Below, one piece after another: positions 42,353 through 51,912 of a stretch of 64,000 nucleotides of DNA. The notes beneath the pieces are model-generated. The model was not told the origin of the DNA. It was given only the letters and a program-made list of their open reading frames with translations, and made no database searches. Source of the DNA: UBA4660 sp034408895 (GTDB lineage: Bacteria > Bacteroidota > Bacteroidia > Flavobacteriales_D > Sanyastnellaceae); the NCBI GenBank assembly GCA_034408895.1, contig JAWXCI010000034.1, forward strand, positions 5,918 through 69,917. Direction: 5' to 3'. Each line of letters opens with the position of its first letter. Positions within the stretch are counted from its first letter, which is position 1. Position numbers and translations under genes: made by a program.

Positions 42353-44443
42353 TTGAATATCCTGAGATATATCGCTTCAACTTTTGCCTTCACGGTAATT
42401 GCTTTCCATAGTATGGCACAACTGGATCCACCGGAATTGTTATGTGTTTTTGTGGATGAAGATGGAAACGTAGTAGTGAACTGGCAACCGCCTTCGGATC
42501 CAGGTGGTGATTTCGACACTTTTCATTTGTGGGTAGCCGACCCTGTCAATCTTATCTGGAATGAAATAATCCTCAATGATTTTTCGGCAACGTCATTTGT
42601 GGACACAGGCTCATCTCCCGAAATTCAGTCCTTCTGTTATTTCATGACCACAGAGTCCACCGATGGTTTGCTTTCCATTTCATCCGATACGCTGTGTACT
42701 ATTCTTCTTGATGCAATACCTTCTGTTTCGCCTCCCGGTTATGCAAACCTCTCTTGGACCTCACCCTATATTTTTTCCACTCCGCCTGGTGGTGCCTTCT
42801 ATCAACTGTTGATGGAGTATCCGGTGGGTTTCTGGAACCAGTTGGCCACTGTGCCTTTTGGTCAGGATGAATACCTACAGGAGATTACGGTGTGCAATGA
42901 GTTCCTCAATTTCCAGGTAGTTCTTATCGCACCCGATGGATGCGAAATAGCATCTAACATTGATGGTGATGTGTTCGCTGACAGTACACCGCCAACCATA
43001 CCTGTGGTCACCAGTGTTTCCATTGATCTAGCCACACACGATGCTATTATCTCGTGGTTGCCCAGCGAATCGCAGGACACACAAGCCTACATTGTTTATC
43101 AATGCCTTGGCTCATTTGTAACCGTGATTGATACCGTCTATGGCATCAACAACACTCAATTTACTGACCTATTGGCGCAAGGAAATTTCGGACCGGAAGG
43201 CTATCTTGTTGCAGCATTCGACACTTGTTATTCCGGGTCGCCCCCCAGCCCCAATACAAGTCCCACAGGCGATGTTTGCAATAATTCCATTTTTCTCACT
43301 TCAGAGTTTTTTGTGGAGTGTGACGATAACATCACCCTCGACTGGACACCTTATGAAGGTTGGGTACTGGGTGTATTGGAATACGTAATCATGCACAGCA
43401 TTGACAATGTGTTCTTTTCTCCGATCGATACAGTGCCTGGCAGCGTTTTGACTTATGACCACCCAGACCCGATGCCGGGAATACTTCATTACTACTACAT
43501 AGTTGCGCATGCCGAAGCATTTCCTTATGAAGCCAATTCTAATCTTAGGCCTGTGCCTGCACCCTATCCTGAAACGCCCGATTACATCTACACCTCCTCC
43601 GCAACGGTAACTGGAAAAAACGAAGTCACCATAATTGCCCTCATCACCCCAACAACGGACATCGTGCATTATCATCTTGAAAGAAAAGAGGTAAATGATG
43701 ATGAATGGGACGAAGTGATTGTGCAGGATTTTAATAACGCTTCCATGATTAATTTCATTGACAACAACAACATTAACCCCAGCGTTTTTTCATACACCTA
43801 TCGCGTAATAGCCGAGAACCTCTGTGGTGATATGGTGGACACCTCGAACATAGGCAAAACCATTTTGCTACAGGGCCTGGCCAACAACAACAGATTGGTA
43901 AATACGTTGACCTGGTCCAATTATGAAGACTGGCAAACCGGGGTAGAACTCTACCGTGTTTACAGAAGCCAGGACGATGGCACAACACAGGAATTGTTAG
44001 CCGAGCTAAACAGCAATGTGGATTTTTATGAAGATGATGTATCCCACCTGCTCTACACCGAAGGCGAATACTGTTACACCGTTGAAGCAGTTGAATCCAC
44101 GAACTCATTTGGCGTATCCAGTTCTGCTAACAGTAATGAACTCTGCCTTACCCAAGTGCCCAAAATATGGATTCCCAATGCTTTTATGCCTGGAGGCGTT
44201 AATGATGTTTTCCGCCCTGTGATCTCCTTTGCCGATTTTGAGCAATATCGCATGGTGATTTTCAGCCGCTGGGGCGATATGGTTTTCGAAACAGAAGATG
44301 TGAATGAGGGCTGGGATGGAAGATATAAAGGAGAACTGGTACAGGAAGGTTCCTTTGCTTTCTATGTGGGAGTTCGTGATGGTGACGGCCGTCTCTATGA
44401 AAACACCGGATTCGTAATAATGCTTGCCAGTGGCGGTAATTAG
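42353..44443 (+). CDS. Secreted fibronectin-III-like protein with T9SS type B (CHU_C) sorting domain
   Basis: A 696-residue exported protein. There is no ATG near the start; TTG 42353 (NILRYIASTFAFTVIAFHSMAQ) gives a good signal peptide, while another TTG at 42335 would add six residues. The body holds several Fn3-like domains (DPPELLCVFVDEDGNVVVNWQPPSDPG, NRLVNTLTWSNYEDWQTGVELYRVYRSQDDG). The C-terminus is the gliding-motility type B domain (IWIPNAFMPGGVNDVFRPV, MVIFSRWGDMVFETEDVNEGWDGRYKGELVQEGSFAFYV). Unlike the cargo at 26413 it has no PorP/SprF neighbour. Function is probably adhesive or structural. Confidence 0.88.
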   Translation: MNILRYIASTFAFTVIAFHSMAQLDPPELLCVFVDEDGNVVVNWQPPSDPGGDFDTFHLWVADPVNLIWNEIILNDFSATSFVDTGSSPEIQSFCYFMTTESTDGLLSISSDTLCTILLDAIPSVSPPGYANLSWTSPYIFSTPPGGAFYQLLMEYPVGFWNQLATVPFGQDEYLQEITVCNEFLNFQVVLIAPDGCEIASNIDGDVFADSTPPTIPVVTSVSIDLATHDAIISWLPSESQDTQAYIVYQCLGSFVTVIDTVYGINNTQFTDLLAQGNFGPEGYLVAAFDTCYSGSPPSPNTSPTGDVCNNSIFLTSEFFVECDDNITLDWTPYEGWVLGVLEYVIMHSIDNVFFSPIDTVPGSVLTYDHPDPMPGILHYYYIVAHAEAFPYEANSNLRPVPAPYPETPDYIYTSSATVTGKNEVTIIALITPTTDIVHYHLERKEVNDDEWDEVIVQDFNNASMINFIDNNNINPSVFSYTYRVIAENLCGDMVDTSNIGKTILLQGLANNNRLVNTLTWSNYEDWQTGVELYRVYRSQDDGTTQELLAELNSNVDFYEDDVSHLLYTEGEYCYTVEAVESTNSFGVSSSANSNELCLTQVPKIWIPNAFMPGGVNDVFRPVISFADFEQYRMVIFSRWGDMVFETEDVNEGWDGRYKGELVQEGSFAFYVGVRDGDGRLYENTGFVIMLASGGN

Positions 44444-44626
44444 CGGGTGTTCGTCAGGTGAGGGTGGAGCAGGAAAGAGATTGGAAATGAAACACAAGGC
44501 TATCCTAAAAGTCTCTTGGAAAATAATTTCTCACTGACCTGCCTGCTGAGAATTCGTGAAAAAAATTTACTTTTCCGAAGGATGCTGAGTATGACACAGC
44601 CTCCTTCATCATTACTGTTTTCAAAA

Positions 44627-44863
44627 TCATTCCGCCAAAATCACCACCCTATTCTTCAACACCTCAACTGTTCCTCCTTTCACTTCGAACTTGTGTTCAA
44701 CGCCAGCGTTATCTTTTATGCGCAGCGTCCCCTTTTTCAATGATGCGATTAGCGGAGCGTGTCCATTCAGAACGCCAAGACTTCCTCCGCTGCCTGGAAG
44801 AAAAACATAGCTTGCTTCTCCGGTGTAGAGTGTGGATTCGGGGGTAAGGATTTCTACGGTCAT
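44627..44863 (-). CDS. atpC: F1 ATP synthase epsilon subunit (short form)
   Basis: A 78-residue protein: MTVEILTPESTLYTGEASYVFLPGSGGSLGVLNGHAPLIASLKKGTLRI and EVKGGTVEVLKNRVVILAE. This is the N-terminal beta-barrel domain of the epsilon subunit; the C-terminal helical hairpin used for inhibition is absent, as in many Bacteroidota. It follows atpD by 111 bp. The gap holds repetitive text (CAGTCCTCGGTCCTCGGTC) typical of local intergenic DNA. The start at 44863 is preferred over 44917. Confidence 0.9.
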   Translation of the reverse strand: MTVEILTPESTLYTGEASYVFLPGSGGSLGVLNGHAPLIASLKKGTLRIKDNAGVEHKFEVKGGTVEVLKNRVVILAE

Positions 44864-44974
44864 TTGTTCAAGGGATTGAAAGTTGAAAATGATGTTGAAG
44901 TTTGACAGTTTGAACACCTTGGCCAGAACATCTTTCAGTCCTCGGTCCTCGGTCTTCGGTATACCATCTTCCTC

Positions 44975-46483
44975 CTACCTAGCAGCTGCTTCCGCCAGCA
45001 TTTTCTTTCCGGCTTCAATAGCTTCTTCAATGTTGCCTTTGAGGTTAAACGCTGCTTCGGGATATTCATCGCAACCGCCATCAAGAATCATGTTGAAGCC
45101 TTTGATGGTTTCATCAATGGGAACAAGCACACCTTTCAAACCCGTGAATGCCTCAGCCACGAAAAAGGGTTGTGACAAGAAACGCTGGATTTTGCGGGCA
45201 CGATATACGGCTTGTTTGTCATCTTCACTCAACTCGTCCATTCCAAGGATGGCGATAATATCTTGTAACTCTTTATATCGCTGTAGAATTCCTTTTACGC
45301 GTGTTGCACATCTGTAATGTTCTTCACCCACGATAGAAGGAGTAAGGATTCGCGAAGTGGAATCCAGCGGATCCACTGCGGGATAAATTCCAAGCTCGGC
45401 AATTTTCCTGCTCAATACGGTGGTGGCATCAAGGTGTGCAAATGTGGTTGCGGGTGCCGGATCGGTAAGGTCATCAGCCGGCACATACACTGCCTGAACT
45501 GACGTGATTGAACCTCGTTTGGTGGAAGTAATGCGCTCTTGCATGGTACCCATTTCTGTCGCCAGCGTTGGCTGGTAACCCACTGCCGAAGGCATACGGC
45601 CGAGAAGTGCTGACACTTCGGAACCCGCTTGTGTAAAACGGAAAATGTTATCAATAAAGAAGAGGATGTCGCGGCCACCCGATTTTTCATCACCATCCCG
45701 GAAGTATTCGGCCACAGTGAGACCCGAAAGCGCAACCCGGGCGCGTGCTCCCGGTGGTTCGTTCATCTGCCCGAACACCAAGGTGGCTTGGCTTTTTGCT
45801 AATTCATTCATGTCCACTTTGCTCACATCCCAGTCGCCTTTTTCCATAGCGTGAAGAAAAGCATCCCCGTATTTGATTACACCTGATTCTATCATTTCAC
45901 GAAGAAGGTCGTTTCCTTCGCGGGTGCGTTCACCTACTCCGGCAAATACTGAAAGTCCTGAATAAGCTTTTGCGATATTGTTGATCAATTCCATGATAAG
46001 AACTGTTTTGCCAACACCCGCTCCACCGAACAGTCCGATTTTTCCTCCCTTTGCGTACGGTTCGATTAGGTCAATAACCTTGATGCCCGTGAAAAGAACT
46101 TCGGCTGAAGTAGTAAGATCTTCGTATCTCGGTGGCTGGCGATGGATGGCATAACCACCTTCATTGCTCACCTCACCTATTCCATCAATGGCAGTGCCCA
46201 CTACGTTAAAAAGCCGTCCTTTTATTTTTTCTCCGGTGGGCATGGTAATGTTTTGGCCAGTGGAATGAACCACGGCTCCGCGCTGAAGACCTTCGGTAGC
46301 ATCCATAGCAACGGTGCGCACAGTGTCTTCGCCAATGTGCTGCTGGCATTCCAGAATGAGGTCGCCACCGGGGCGCTTCACCACAAGAGCGTCAAGTATG
46401 TTGGGGAGTTTTTGGCCTGATGGAAAAGCTACGTCCACTACAGGGCCAATGATTTGAGCAACCTTTCCGGTATTCTGCGACAT
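44975..46483 (-). CDS. atpD: F1 ATP synthase beta subunit
   Basis: A 502-residue catalytic subunit. Walker A GLFGGAGVGKTVLIMELI (about 155-170), catalytic Glu region FAGVGERTREGNDLLREM, Walker B RDILFFIDNIFRF, SALLGRMPSAVGYQPTLATEMG and the DELSEDD motif near the end (IIAILGMDELSEDDKQ). It makes ATP at the F1 head. Only atpD and atpC are present; the other subunit genes must lie elsewhere, as usual in this phylum. Confidence 0.97.
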   Translation of the reverse strand: MSQNTGKVAQIIGPVVDVAFPSGQKLPNILDALVVKRPGGDLILECQQHIGEDTVRTVAMDATEGLQRGAVVHSTGQNITMPTGEKIKGRLFNVVGTAIDGIGEVSNEGGYAIHRQPPRYEDLTTSAEVLFTGIKVIDLIEPYAKGGKIGLFGGAGVGKTVLIMELINNIAKAYSGLSVFAGVGERTREGNDLLREMIESGVIKYGDAFLHAMEKGDWDVSKVDMNELAKSQATLVFGQMNEPPGARARVALSGLTVAEYFRDGDEKSGGRDILFFIDNIFRFTQAGSEVSALLGRMPSAVGYQPTLATEMGTMQERITSTKRGSITSVQAVYVPADDLTDPAPATTFAHLDATTVLSRKIAELGIYPAVDPLDSTSRILTPSIVGEEHYRCATRVKGILQRYKELQDIIAILGMDELSEDDKQAVYRARKIQRFLSQPFFVAEAFTGLKGVLVPIDETIKGFNMILDGGCDEYPEAAFNLKGNIEEAIEAGKKMLAEAAAR

Positions 46484-46509
46484 GTGTTTGGGGTTAAAAT
46501 TTTCGGGCG

Positions 46510-46517
46510 CGAATGTA
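46510..46517 (-). promoter_or_regulatory. -7 promoter box for atpD-atpC
   Basis: TACATTCG followed by CGCCCG on the minus strand, 27 bp before the atpD ATG; same sequence as the queA box. Confidence 0.45.
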
Positions 46518-46587
46518 TAACTCCCTCATGGTTTTTAAACTGGTGTTGGCAACTTTCCCTTAATCCATTGCGTAATCCCTACGAACG

Positions 46588-47577
46588 GTGCGGATAGAAA
46601 ATAATTTCGCAGCTCAATTCCAATTGTACACTTCCTTGAAGATTCACAGCGGGTTACCAGGGCGCAGCGCCATTCCGAATCCATCGGTCACCATAGGAAC
46701 TTTCGATGGTGTTCACACCGGCCACCGGAAAATTCTTGATCGCCTCAACCATTCGGCCCGGGAAATTTCCGGGGAAAGTGTGGTGGTTACATTCTATCCC
46801 CATCCGCGCATGATTCTACATCCGGCCGACCATGGCCTGAAACTTTTGAACACCCCGGAAGAAAAAATAGAATTGCTGGATCAAGCAGGTATTGATCACT
46901 TGGTCATTGTCCCTTTTTCACGGGAGTTTTCTCGACAGGCACCTGATGAATATGTGCGCGAACTTCTGGTGAATGGTTTGGCTGCAAAAAATTTGATTAT
47001 AGGATATGACCATCGCTTTGGGCGAAACCGGGAGGGAGATATTGGAACACTCAAAACCCTTTCCGAACTCTTCGGTTTTGAAGTGGAAGAAATTCCAGCA
47101 CAAACAATGGATGCAGTGGAAGTGAGTTCCACCAAAATAAGAAATGCGTTAATGGAAGGAGACCTGCACGCTGCAAAGCGTTTTTTGGGGTATCATTATT
47201 CGTTGACTGGTATTGTGGAGAAGGGAGAGGGAAGGGGAAGGACCATTGGAATTCCCACTGCTAACATACGGCTGAACTATGACTACAAACTTGTTCCCTT
47301 GCGCGGTGTTTATGCTGTGCAGGTTACTGTAAAGAATGGGCAGTACCGCGGTGTGATGAACATAGGAGTGCGCCCCACCATTGGGGATAATCTTGCGGAA
47401 ACTCTTGAAGTTCATATCCTGGAATTTGATGCACCGCTTTACGGGGAAACCATAACCGCAGAGTTAGTTTGCCGTATCAGGGATGAAAAGAAATTTGGCT
47501 CAATAGATGAACTTCGCACACAGATTTCTCATGACATGCAAATCGCCCAAAAATTTTTCGATGCAGAAGCTTACTGA
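46588..47577 (+). CDS. ribF: Bifunctional riboflavin kinase / FAD synthetase
   Basis: A protein of up to 329 residues. The N-terminal adenylyltransferase has SVTIGTFDGVHTGHRKILDRL and VVTFYPHPRMIL, with NLIIGYDHRFGRNREGD and EVSSTKIRNALMEGD. The C-terminal kinase has YSLTGIVEKGEGRGRTIGIPTANIRL and RGVYAVQVTV with MNIGVRPTIGDN and EVHILEFDAPLYGE. It turns riboflavin into FMN and FAD. The start is unsure: no ATG lies near the N-terminus; candidates are GTG 46588, TTG 46624 and TTG 46636. The conserved LYTSL before the core favours 46588 or 46624. The end overlaps the next gene by 17 bp. Confidence 0.93.
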   Translation: MRIENNFAAQFQLYTSLKIHSGLPGRSAIPNPSVTIGTFDGVHTGHRKILDRLNHSAREISGESVVVTFYPHPRMILHPADHGLKLLNTPEEKIELLDQAGIDHLVIVPFSREFSRQAPDEYVRELLVNGLAAKNLIIGYDHRFGRNREGDIGTLKTLSELFGFEVEEIPAQTMDAVEVSSTKIRNALMEGDLHAAKRFLGYHYSLTGIVEKGEGRGRTIGIPTANIRLNYDYKLVPLRGVYAVQVTVKNGQYRGVMNIGVRPTIGDNLAETLEVHILEFDAPLYGETITAELVCRIRDEKKFGSIDELRTQISHDMQIAQKFFDAEAY

Positions 47578-48166
47578 AAGAATAATTATTTTTATTGCTC
47601 TCCTTTCATCGGTATCATCCCATGCGCAACTGCTGAGTGCAGATGAACTGGACTCCACTTTCGTTTACAGCAGCCTTGAAGAAGCCTTGCAAAATCCGCA
47701 GGTTGTCTATCGTTTGAACCTCACCAAGCATAAACTCAAGGATTTTCCACAGGACATTTTTCAATTTGCCAACCTGAATGAATTGGTGCTCGACCGCAAC
47801 CGCATAGTAATCGTTCCCGATGAAATTGCGGGATTGAAATACCTGCAGAAGCTGAGTATTTCGCGCAATGCACTGGACACTTTGAGTCCTGCAATTTGTT
47901 CGCTTGAAAATCTGCGCTATCTGAACGTGGGCGATAATTACATCACTGGCATACCGGAAGAAATCGAAAACCTGAAACAACTCAACACTTTTATTCTTTG
48001 GCAAAATCCTGTGGAATTTTTCCCTACAGAAATTGGCATGTTGGAAAACCTGAAAGAGCTGGACATACTGCACATTGACCTTAATGCCGAAGAGCAGGAT
48101 GACCTTCGAAACATTCTGCCTAACTGTGTCATTCATTTTTCACCACCGTGCAATTGCTACGATTGA
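47561..48166 (+). CDS. Exported leucine-rich repeat protein
   Basis: A 201-residue protein with a signal peptide (RIIIFIALLSSVSSHAQ). About five bacterial-type leucine-rich repeats of 23 residues follow, such as LNELVLDRNRIVIVPDEIAGLKYL, QKLSISRNALDTLSPAICSLENL and RYLNVGDNYITGIPEEIENLKQL. A C-terminal CNCYD closes it. LRR proteins bind other proteins; the partner is unknown. Its start lies inside the 3' end of ribF (17 bp overlap) and pnuC begins 1 bp after its stop, so the three genes appear co-transcribed. Confidence 0.8.
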   Translation: MQKLTERIIIFIALLSSVSSHAQLLSADELDSTFVYSSLEEALQNPQVVYRLNLTKHKLKDFPQDIFQFANLNELVLDRNRIVIVPDEIAGLKYLQKLSISRNALDTLSPAICSLENLRYLNVGDNYITGIPEEIENLKQLNTFILWQNPVEFFPTEIGMLENLKELDILHIDLNAEEQDDLRNILPNCVIHFSPPCNCYD

Positions 48167-48167
48167 G

Positions 48168-48764
48168 ATGGTCTCAAGCGATGGGATAATCTCATCCCGA
48201 AGAGTTGAGACAAAGGCGCGAGGAAATTTCGCCCGAACAGTGTTCGAAGTAATTGCAGTAGTCCTAAATCTTGGTTACACTTATTTCTACCTTCACAATA
48301 ATCCTGTTTGCTTCTGGCTGGGTGGAATCGGTTCTGCGATTTTTGTTTACCTGTGTCTTGTAAAAAAGCTCTATGCTGAATGCATTCTCCAACTTTTTTA
48401 TGTAGGACTGGCTATTTACGGCTTTGTAAATTATGGAGCTGAGTGGGTAGTGAGTCACAAGCATTTTGGTTTTCACATGCCATTCCTTCTCGCTGGATTT
48501 CTGCTTGTAGTTGCTTTCGGATTTCTGCTGAAAAAGCACACGGACCAAAAACTGCCCTACATAGATGCCTTCACCACCGTTTTTGGAATTATTGCTACGT
48601 GGCACATGGTAAATTTCCTACACGAAAACTGGCTCTACTGGATAGTGATAAACTCGGTTTCCATTTTCCTGTATGCAAAACGGACGATGTACTTCGGGGC
48701 TTTCATGTTTGCGGTTTATCTCGTCATGAGTGTGAGCGGTTATTTTGAGTTGGGGTGGTTTTGA
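48168..48764 (+). CDS. pnuC: Nicotinamide riboside transporter (PnuC family)
   Basis: A 198-residue membrane protein with about seven helices. Family features include VLNLGYTYFYLHNNPVCFWLGGIGSAIFVYLCL, AECILQLFYVGLAIYGFVNYG and the signature ENWLYWIVINSVSIFLYAKRTMYFGAFMFAVYLVMSVSGYF. PnuC takes up nicotinamide riboside for NAD synthesis; some relatives carry thiamine or riboflavin. The neighbouring ribF hints at a vitamin context, but no riboswitch was seen. ATG 48168 follows the leucine-rich repeat gene by 1 bp. Confidence 0.88.
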   Translation: MVSSDGIISSRRVETKARGNFARTVFEVIAVVLNLGYTYFYLHNNPVCFWLGGIGSAIFVYLCLVKKLYAECILQLFYVGLAIYGFVNYGAEWVVSHKHFGFHMPFLLAGFLLVVAFGFLLKKHTDQKLPYIDAFTTVFGIIATWHMVNFLHENWLYWIVINSVSIFLYAKRTMYFGAFMFAVYLVMSVSGYFELGWF

Positions 48765-48963
48765 GACTGGTTCTTTGAGTATCATTCCATACTGAAAAAC
48801 TCAGCTTCTCTTTTAGTTTCTTGCTGCCTCTTGCAACGGGGTCTTTCCTACGATACTCTTTCGCCCGGCATGAAATAGACGCGTCCCCATAAATTTCGTA
48901 ACTCGTCATTCGAAATTGAATTCCCATTTGCCCATTGCCTTTCTTTACCCCGTGGAAAAAGAA

Positions 48964-50220
48964 ATGGAAAAATATTTCGACCGGTTGTGGCCCATTTGCA
49001 GGAGCATTACAGGCAATGGCCTTCGCCAATCGCTTCACATTCTCGATGAACTTGTACCCCTTGCTCTTACCGAAGTACCAAGCGGTGTTGAAGTATTCGA
49101 CTGGACAATTCCTGATGAATGGAACATACGCGATGCGTGGATAGAGACACCCAATGGGGAGAAAATTTGCCGCCTTTCCGAAAACAATCTGCATGTGGTG
49201 AATTACAGCGTACCCGTGAACCGGGAAATTAATTTCCCACAATTGGATAAGCACCTTCATCACTTGCCCGGCCAGCCTGACGCCATTCCCTACATCACCT
49301 CCTATTACCACCGCAGTTGGGGATTTTGTTTGAGCGAAAACCAATACCAACAACTTCCTCGAGAAGGCAAATACAAAGTGTTTATTGATGCAACACTTGC
49401 GCCCGGTTCTCTTACATATAGCGAAGCTGTGCTTCCGGGAAAAACCGATCGCGAGATTTTATTCTCCTCTTATCTCTGCCACCCCTCCATGGCAGTGAAT
49501 GAACTTAGCGGCCCTCTTGTATGCGCCTTCCTGTTTCGCGAACTGGAAAAATTGGCGGATCGCAAATACACTTACCGTTTTTTATTCGCGCCCGAAACCA
49601 TTGGTGTTATAGCCTTTCTGCACCATGATGGAATAAGGCTGAAAGAAAAACTGGAGGCAGGATTTGTAGTTACCTGTGTAGGGCATGAGGGAAAATTTAC
49701 CTACAAAAAGTCGAAGCGCGCAAACAGTCTTGCCGATAAAGCAGCCGTTCATTTTCTGCAACACAACCGGCATCCGTCTGAAATAATTGAATATGCAATT
49801 GGAGGAAGCGATGAGCGCCAATACTGTTCGCCCGGGTTCAATCTCCCTGTGGGATCGCTCATGCGCACCATGTATAAAACCTATCCTGAATACCACACAT
49901 CGCTCGACAACAAAAGCATTGTTTCGTTTCGTGCCTTATCAGAAACCGTGGAGGCATACCTAAGCATTGCGCAATCACTTGAACTCAATGAATGTTACAC
50001 TTCTGTGCTTCCTTATTGCGAACCACAATTGGGAAAACGTGGATTGTATCCCTCAAGCGGTGCATGGCAAAACAGGCAGGACTTCCGCATGAACATGCTG
50101 CACTTCCTCAGTTATGCCGATGGCTCAATGGATTTGTTTGACATTGCAGATAAACGCGGCAAGCACATTCTTGAATTCAGCGATGTGGTGGCCACCTGCA
50201 AACAACACGGCCTGGTATAA
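48964..50220 (+). CDS. DUF4910 family aminopeptidase-like protein
   Basis: A 418-residue protein. The opening FDRLWPICRSITGNGLRQSLHIL and motifs KICRLSENNLHVVNYSVPVN, DREILFSSYLCHPSMAVNELSGPLV, YRFLFAPETIGVIAFL and GGSDERQYCSPGFNLPVGSLMRTMYKTYPEYHTSLDN match the DUF4910 family. It has an M28-like zinc peptidase fold (likely ligands in SYLCHPS, SDERQ and PEYHTSLDN) and often sits in surface-polysaccharide gene clusters. Its substrate is not known. The start is uncertain: ATG 48964, GTG 48952 and TTG 48916 are all in frame. The next gene overlaps its stop by 1 bp. Confidence 0.8.
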   Translation: MEKYFDRLWPICRSITGNGLRQSLHILDELVPLALTEVPSGVEVFDWTIPDEWNIRDAWIETPNGEKICRLSENNLHVVNYSVPVNREINFPQLDKHLHHLPGQPDAIPYITSYYHRSWGFCLSENQYQQLPREGKYKVFIDATLAPGSLTYSEAVLPGKTDREILFSSYLCHPSMAVNELSGPLVCAFLFRELEKLADRKYTYRFLFAPETIGVIAFLHHDGIRLKEKLEAGFVVTCVGHEGKFTYKKSKRANSLADKAAVHFLQHNRHPSEIIEYAIGGSDERQYCSPGFNLPVGSLMRTMYKTYPEYHTSLDNKSIVSFRALSETVEAYLSIAQSLELNECYTSVLPYCEPQLGKRGLYPSSGAWQNRQDFRMNMLHFLSYADGSMDLFDIADKRGKHILEFSDVVATCKQHGLV

Positions 50221-51662
50221 TGGATGCCGATTTCAATTTCCTCAACACACAGTTTGCAGAAAAAACACAGCAACCTGAAGTTTTCGATTGCGGGAATTTC
50301 AACTTGTTGAAAGTTTACCAGCACGCCTTGTCTTATTTCCTTTTGAAGAAACCACTGGCATCGCGAGCCATTTTTCAGCTTCCATTTTTCCTTCAGAATC
50401 TTGCTTTGAAAATCAGGAGATGGAAATACCGTGAGGTCATCACCACACAAAAAAAACAATTCTCGAAATTGCGTGAAAAGAAATATTTGCTGTACAGTGG
50501 TGGAAATTATTTGCGCGATGAAAATGAAAATGTGGTTTCCGGTAACACACATCACTTAAGACAAGTGCTGAATGAAGATGTGTGTTGTTTCATCCATGCC
50601 GACAGTCGCGGTAAAGCCGACATAAACCAGAACATGAACATATCCGAAATAATGCCCGGCCTTAAACTTTCCTCGCCCATGCAGGAAACAAGAGAGCTGG
50701 TAGCCAAAGTGCGCCACACTCGCAGCCGTATGATTTCGAGCGGAAAGTTTGAACCCGGTGAACAAAAACATTTCGATGCGTGTGCCCAGGTTTTTATTGA
50801 TGACTTCAACGCATGGATTAAAATTTTCCACCGGGTGAAACCGGAAAAAATCTTCATCATCTGCCATTACCACAACGAAGGATTAGTTGCAGCCGCACGC
50901 CATCAGCACATCAAGGTGGTAGAATTACAGCATGGGCTCATTTCGCAGGAAGATTATTACTACGTTTATCATGATGCGGTAAAACGAGTTCAATCAAGAG
51001 CGCTTTTTGCCGACCGCATTTTGCTCTTTGGAAATTTCTGGAAACACATTCTGCTTCGCGGTGCCGGTTATGCTGAAAATCAAATGGCGATTATCGGGCG
51101 ATACCAGTTTCATCCAAAACCTTCACAAAAAGCGATGGATGAATTTCGTTCGAAATACCTGCCAGGCTCTTCAAACTCCTCAGCCTTCAAACACATATTA
51201 TTTGTTGCTTGCCAAAAACAGATGACAGAGTTTTATGCCGGATACATCAACCGTCTTGCCTTACTCATGGCAGAAAGGCATCCTCAGTATTGTATCATCG
51301 TGAAACCTCATCCCTTGCAGCAGCGGCAACACTTGCTCGATGACTGCCGTAAAAATTCCAATGTGATTCTTGCCGATAAGTACGACAACCTTTTGGTGAT
51401 ATTGGCCATTTCCTCCATCCAGGTTTCAGTTTATTCCACCACGCTTTACGATGCCATTGGTCATCGCATTGCCAATTTCAGCATACAGGATTATGAACCG
51501 CGAGCTGCTTATGCCCGTCAACTGGTGGCGGAGGGTATTGCTTTTCCATTATTGCAGCATGAGGATCCGGTTGAAAAAATAAAGATTAAAGAATTTGAAA
51601 TGCTAACCATCCACCCGGAAGAAGTATACGCACCTTTTCGAACTGATTTTATACAACTTTGA
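50220..51662 (+). CDS. GT-B-like surface carbohydrate biosynthesis protein
   Basis: A 480-residue soluble protein of unknown exact role. Motifs recall capsule and polysialic-acid type glycosyltransferases: RVKPEKIFIICHYHNEGLVAAARHQHIKVVELQHGLISQEDYYY (EXQHG), ADRILLFGNFWKHILL, HPQYCIIVKPHPLQQRQHLL (KPHP) and ISSIQVSVYSTTLYDAIGHR near the end. These are the nucleotide-binding elements of GT-B folds. It starts on the stop of the DUF4910 gene (TAATG), so the two are translationally coupled. Donor and acceptor cannot be told. Confidence 0.65.
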   Translation: MDADFNFLNTQFAEKTQQPEVFDCGNFNLLKVYQHALSYFLLKKPLASRAIFQLPFFLQNLALKIRRWKYREVITTQKKQFSKLREKKYLLYSGGNYLRDENENVVSGNTHHLRQVLNEDVCCFIHADSRGKADINQNMNISEIMPGLKLSSPMQETRELVAKVRHTRSRMISSGKFEPGEQKHFDACAQVFIDDFNAWIKIFHRVKPEKIFIICHYHNEGLVAAARHQHIKVVELQHGLISQEDYYYVYHDAVKRVQSRALFADRILLFGNFWKHILLRGAGYAENQMAIIGRYQFHPKPSQKAMDEFRSKYLPGSSNSSAFKHILFVACQKQMTEFYAGYINRLALLMAERHPQYCIIVKPHPLQQRQHLLDDCRKNSNVILADKYDNLLVILAISSIQVSVYSTTLYDAIGHRIANFSIQDYEPRAAYARQLVAEGIAFPLLQHEDPVEKIKIKEFEMLTIHPEEVYAPFRTDFIQL

Positions 51663-51912
51663 AGGGTGCAGAAATGATCATGAAAATTTTGAAGTTGTCG
51701 TTGTATTGATTCTGCGATGACTTCCTGCTTAATACCGATACGGCACTTGTAGTCGTACAATATTTCGATGAGCATGGTGGACTACAACAGTTACTCTATC
51801 GGTTTTTACCATGCTAAGTTCCAATAATCTTTGGACTATTTTGAACTAAGAATTGGTATAACATGCTGCTTCATTCATCTGCTCTTTTACATTCGCCCAC
51901 CAACTATTTTTC

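Noticed and set aside
48075..48167. N-terminal extension of PnuC
   Set aside because: It overlaps the end of the leucine-rich repeat gene in another frame, and PnuC proteins start near the chosen ATG.
51518..51775. An 85-residue minus-strand frame and a plus-strand fragment (TDTALVVVQYFDEHGG) between the GT-B-like gene and cysC
   Set aside because: The minus frame overlaps the real gene; the plus fragment lacks a start and matches nothing I know. Possibly a decayed gene, but too little to annotate.
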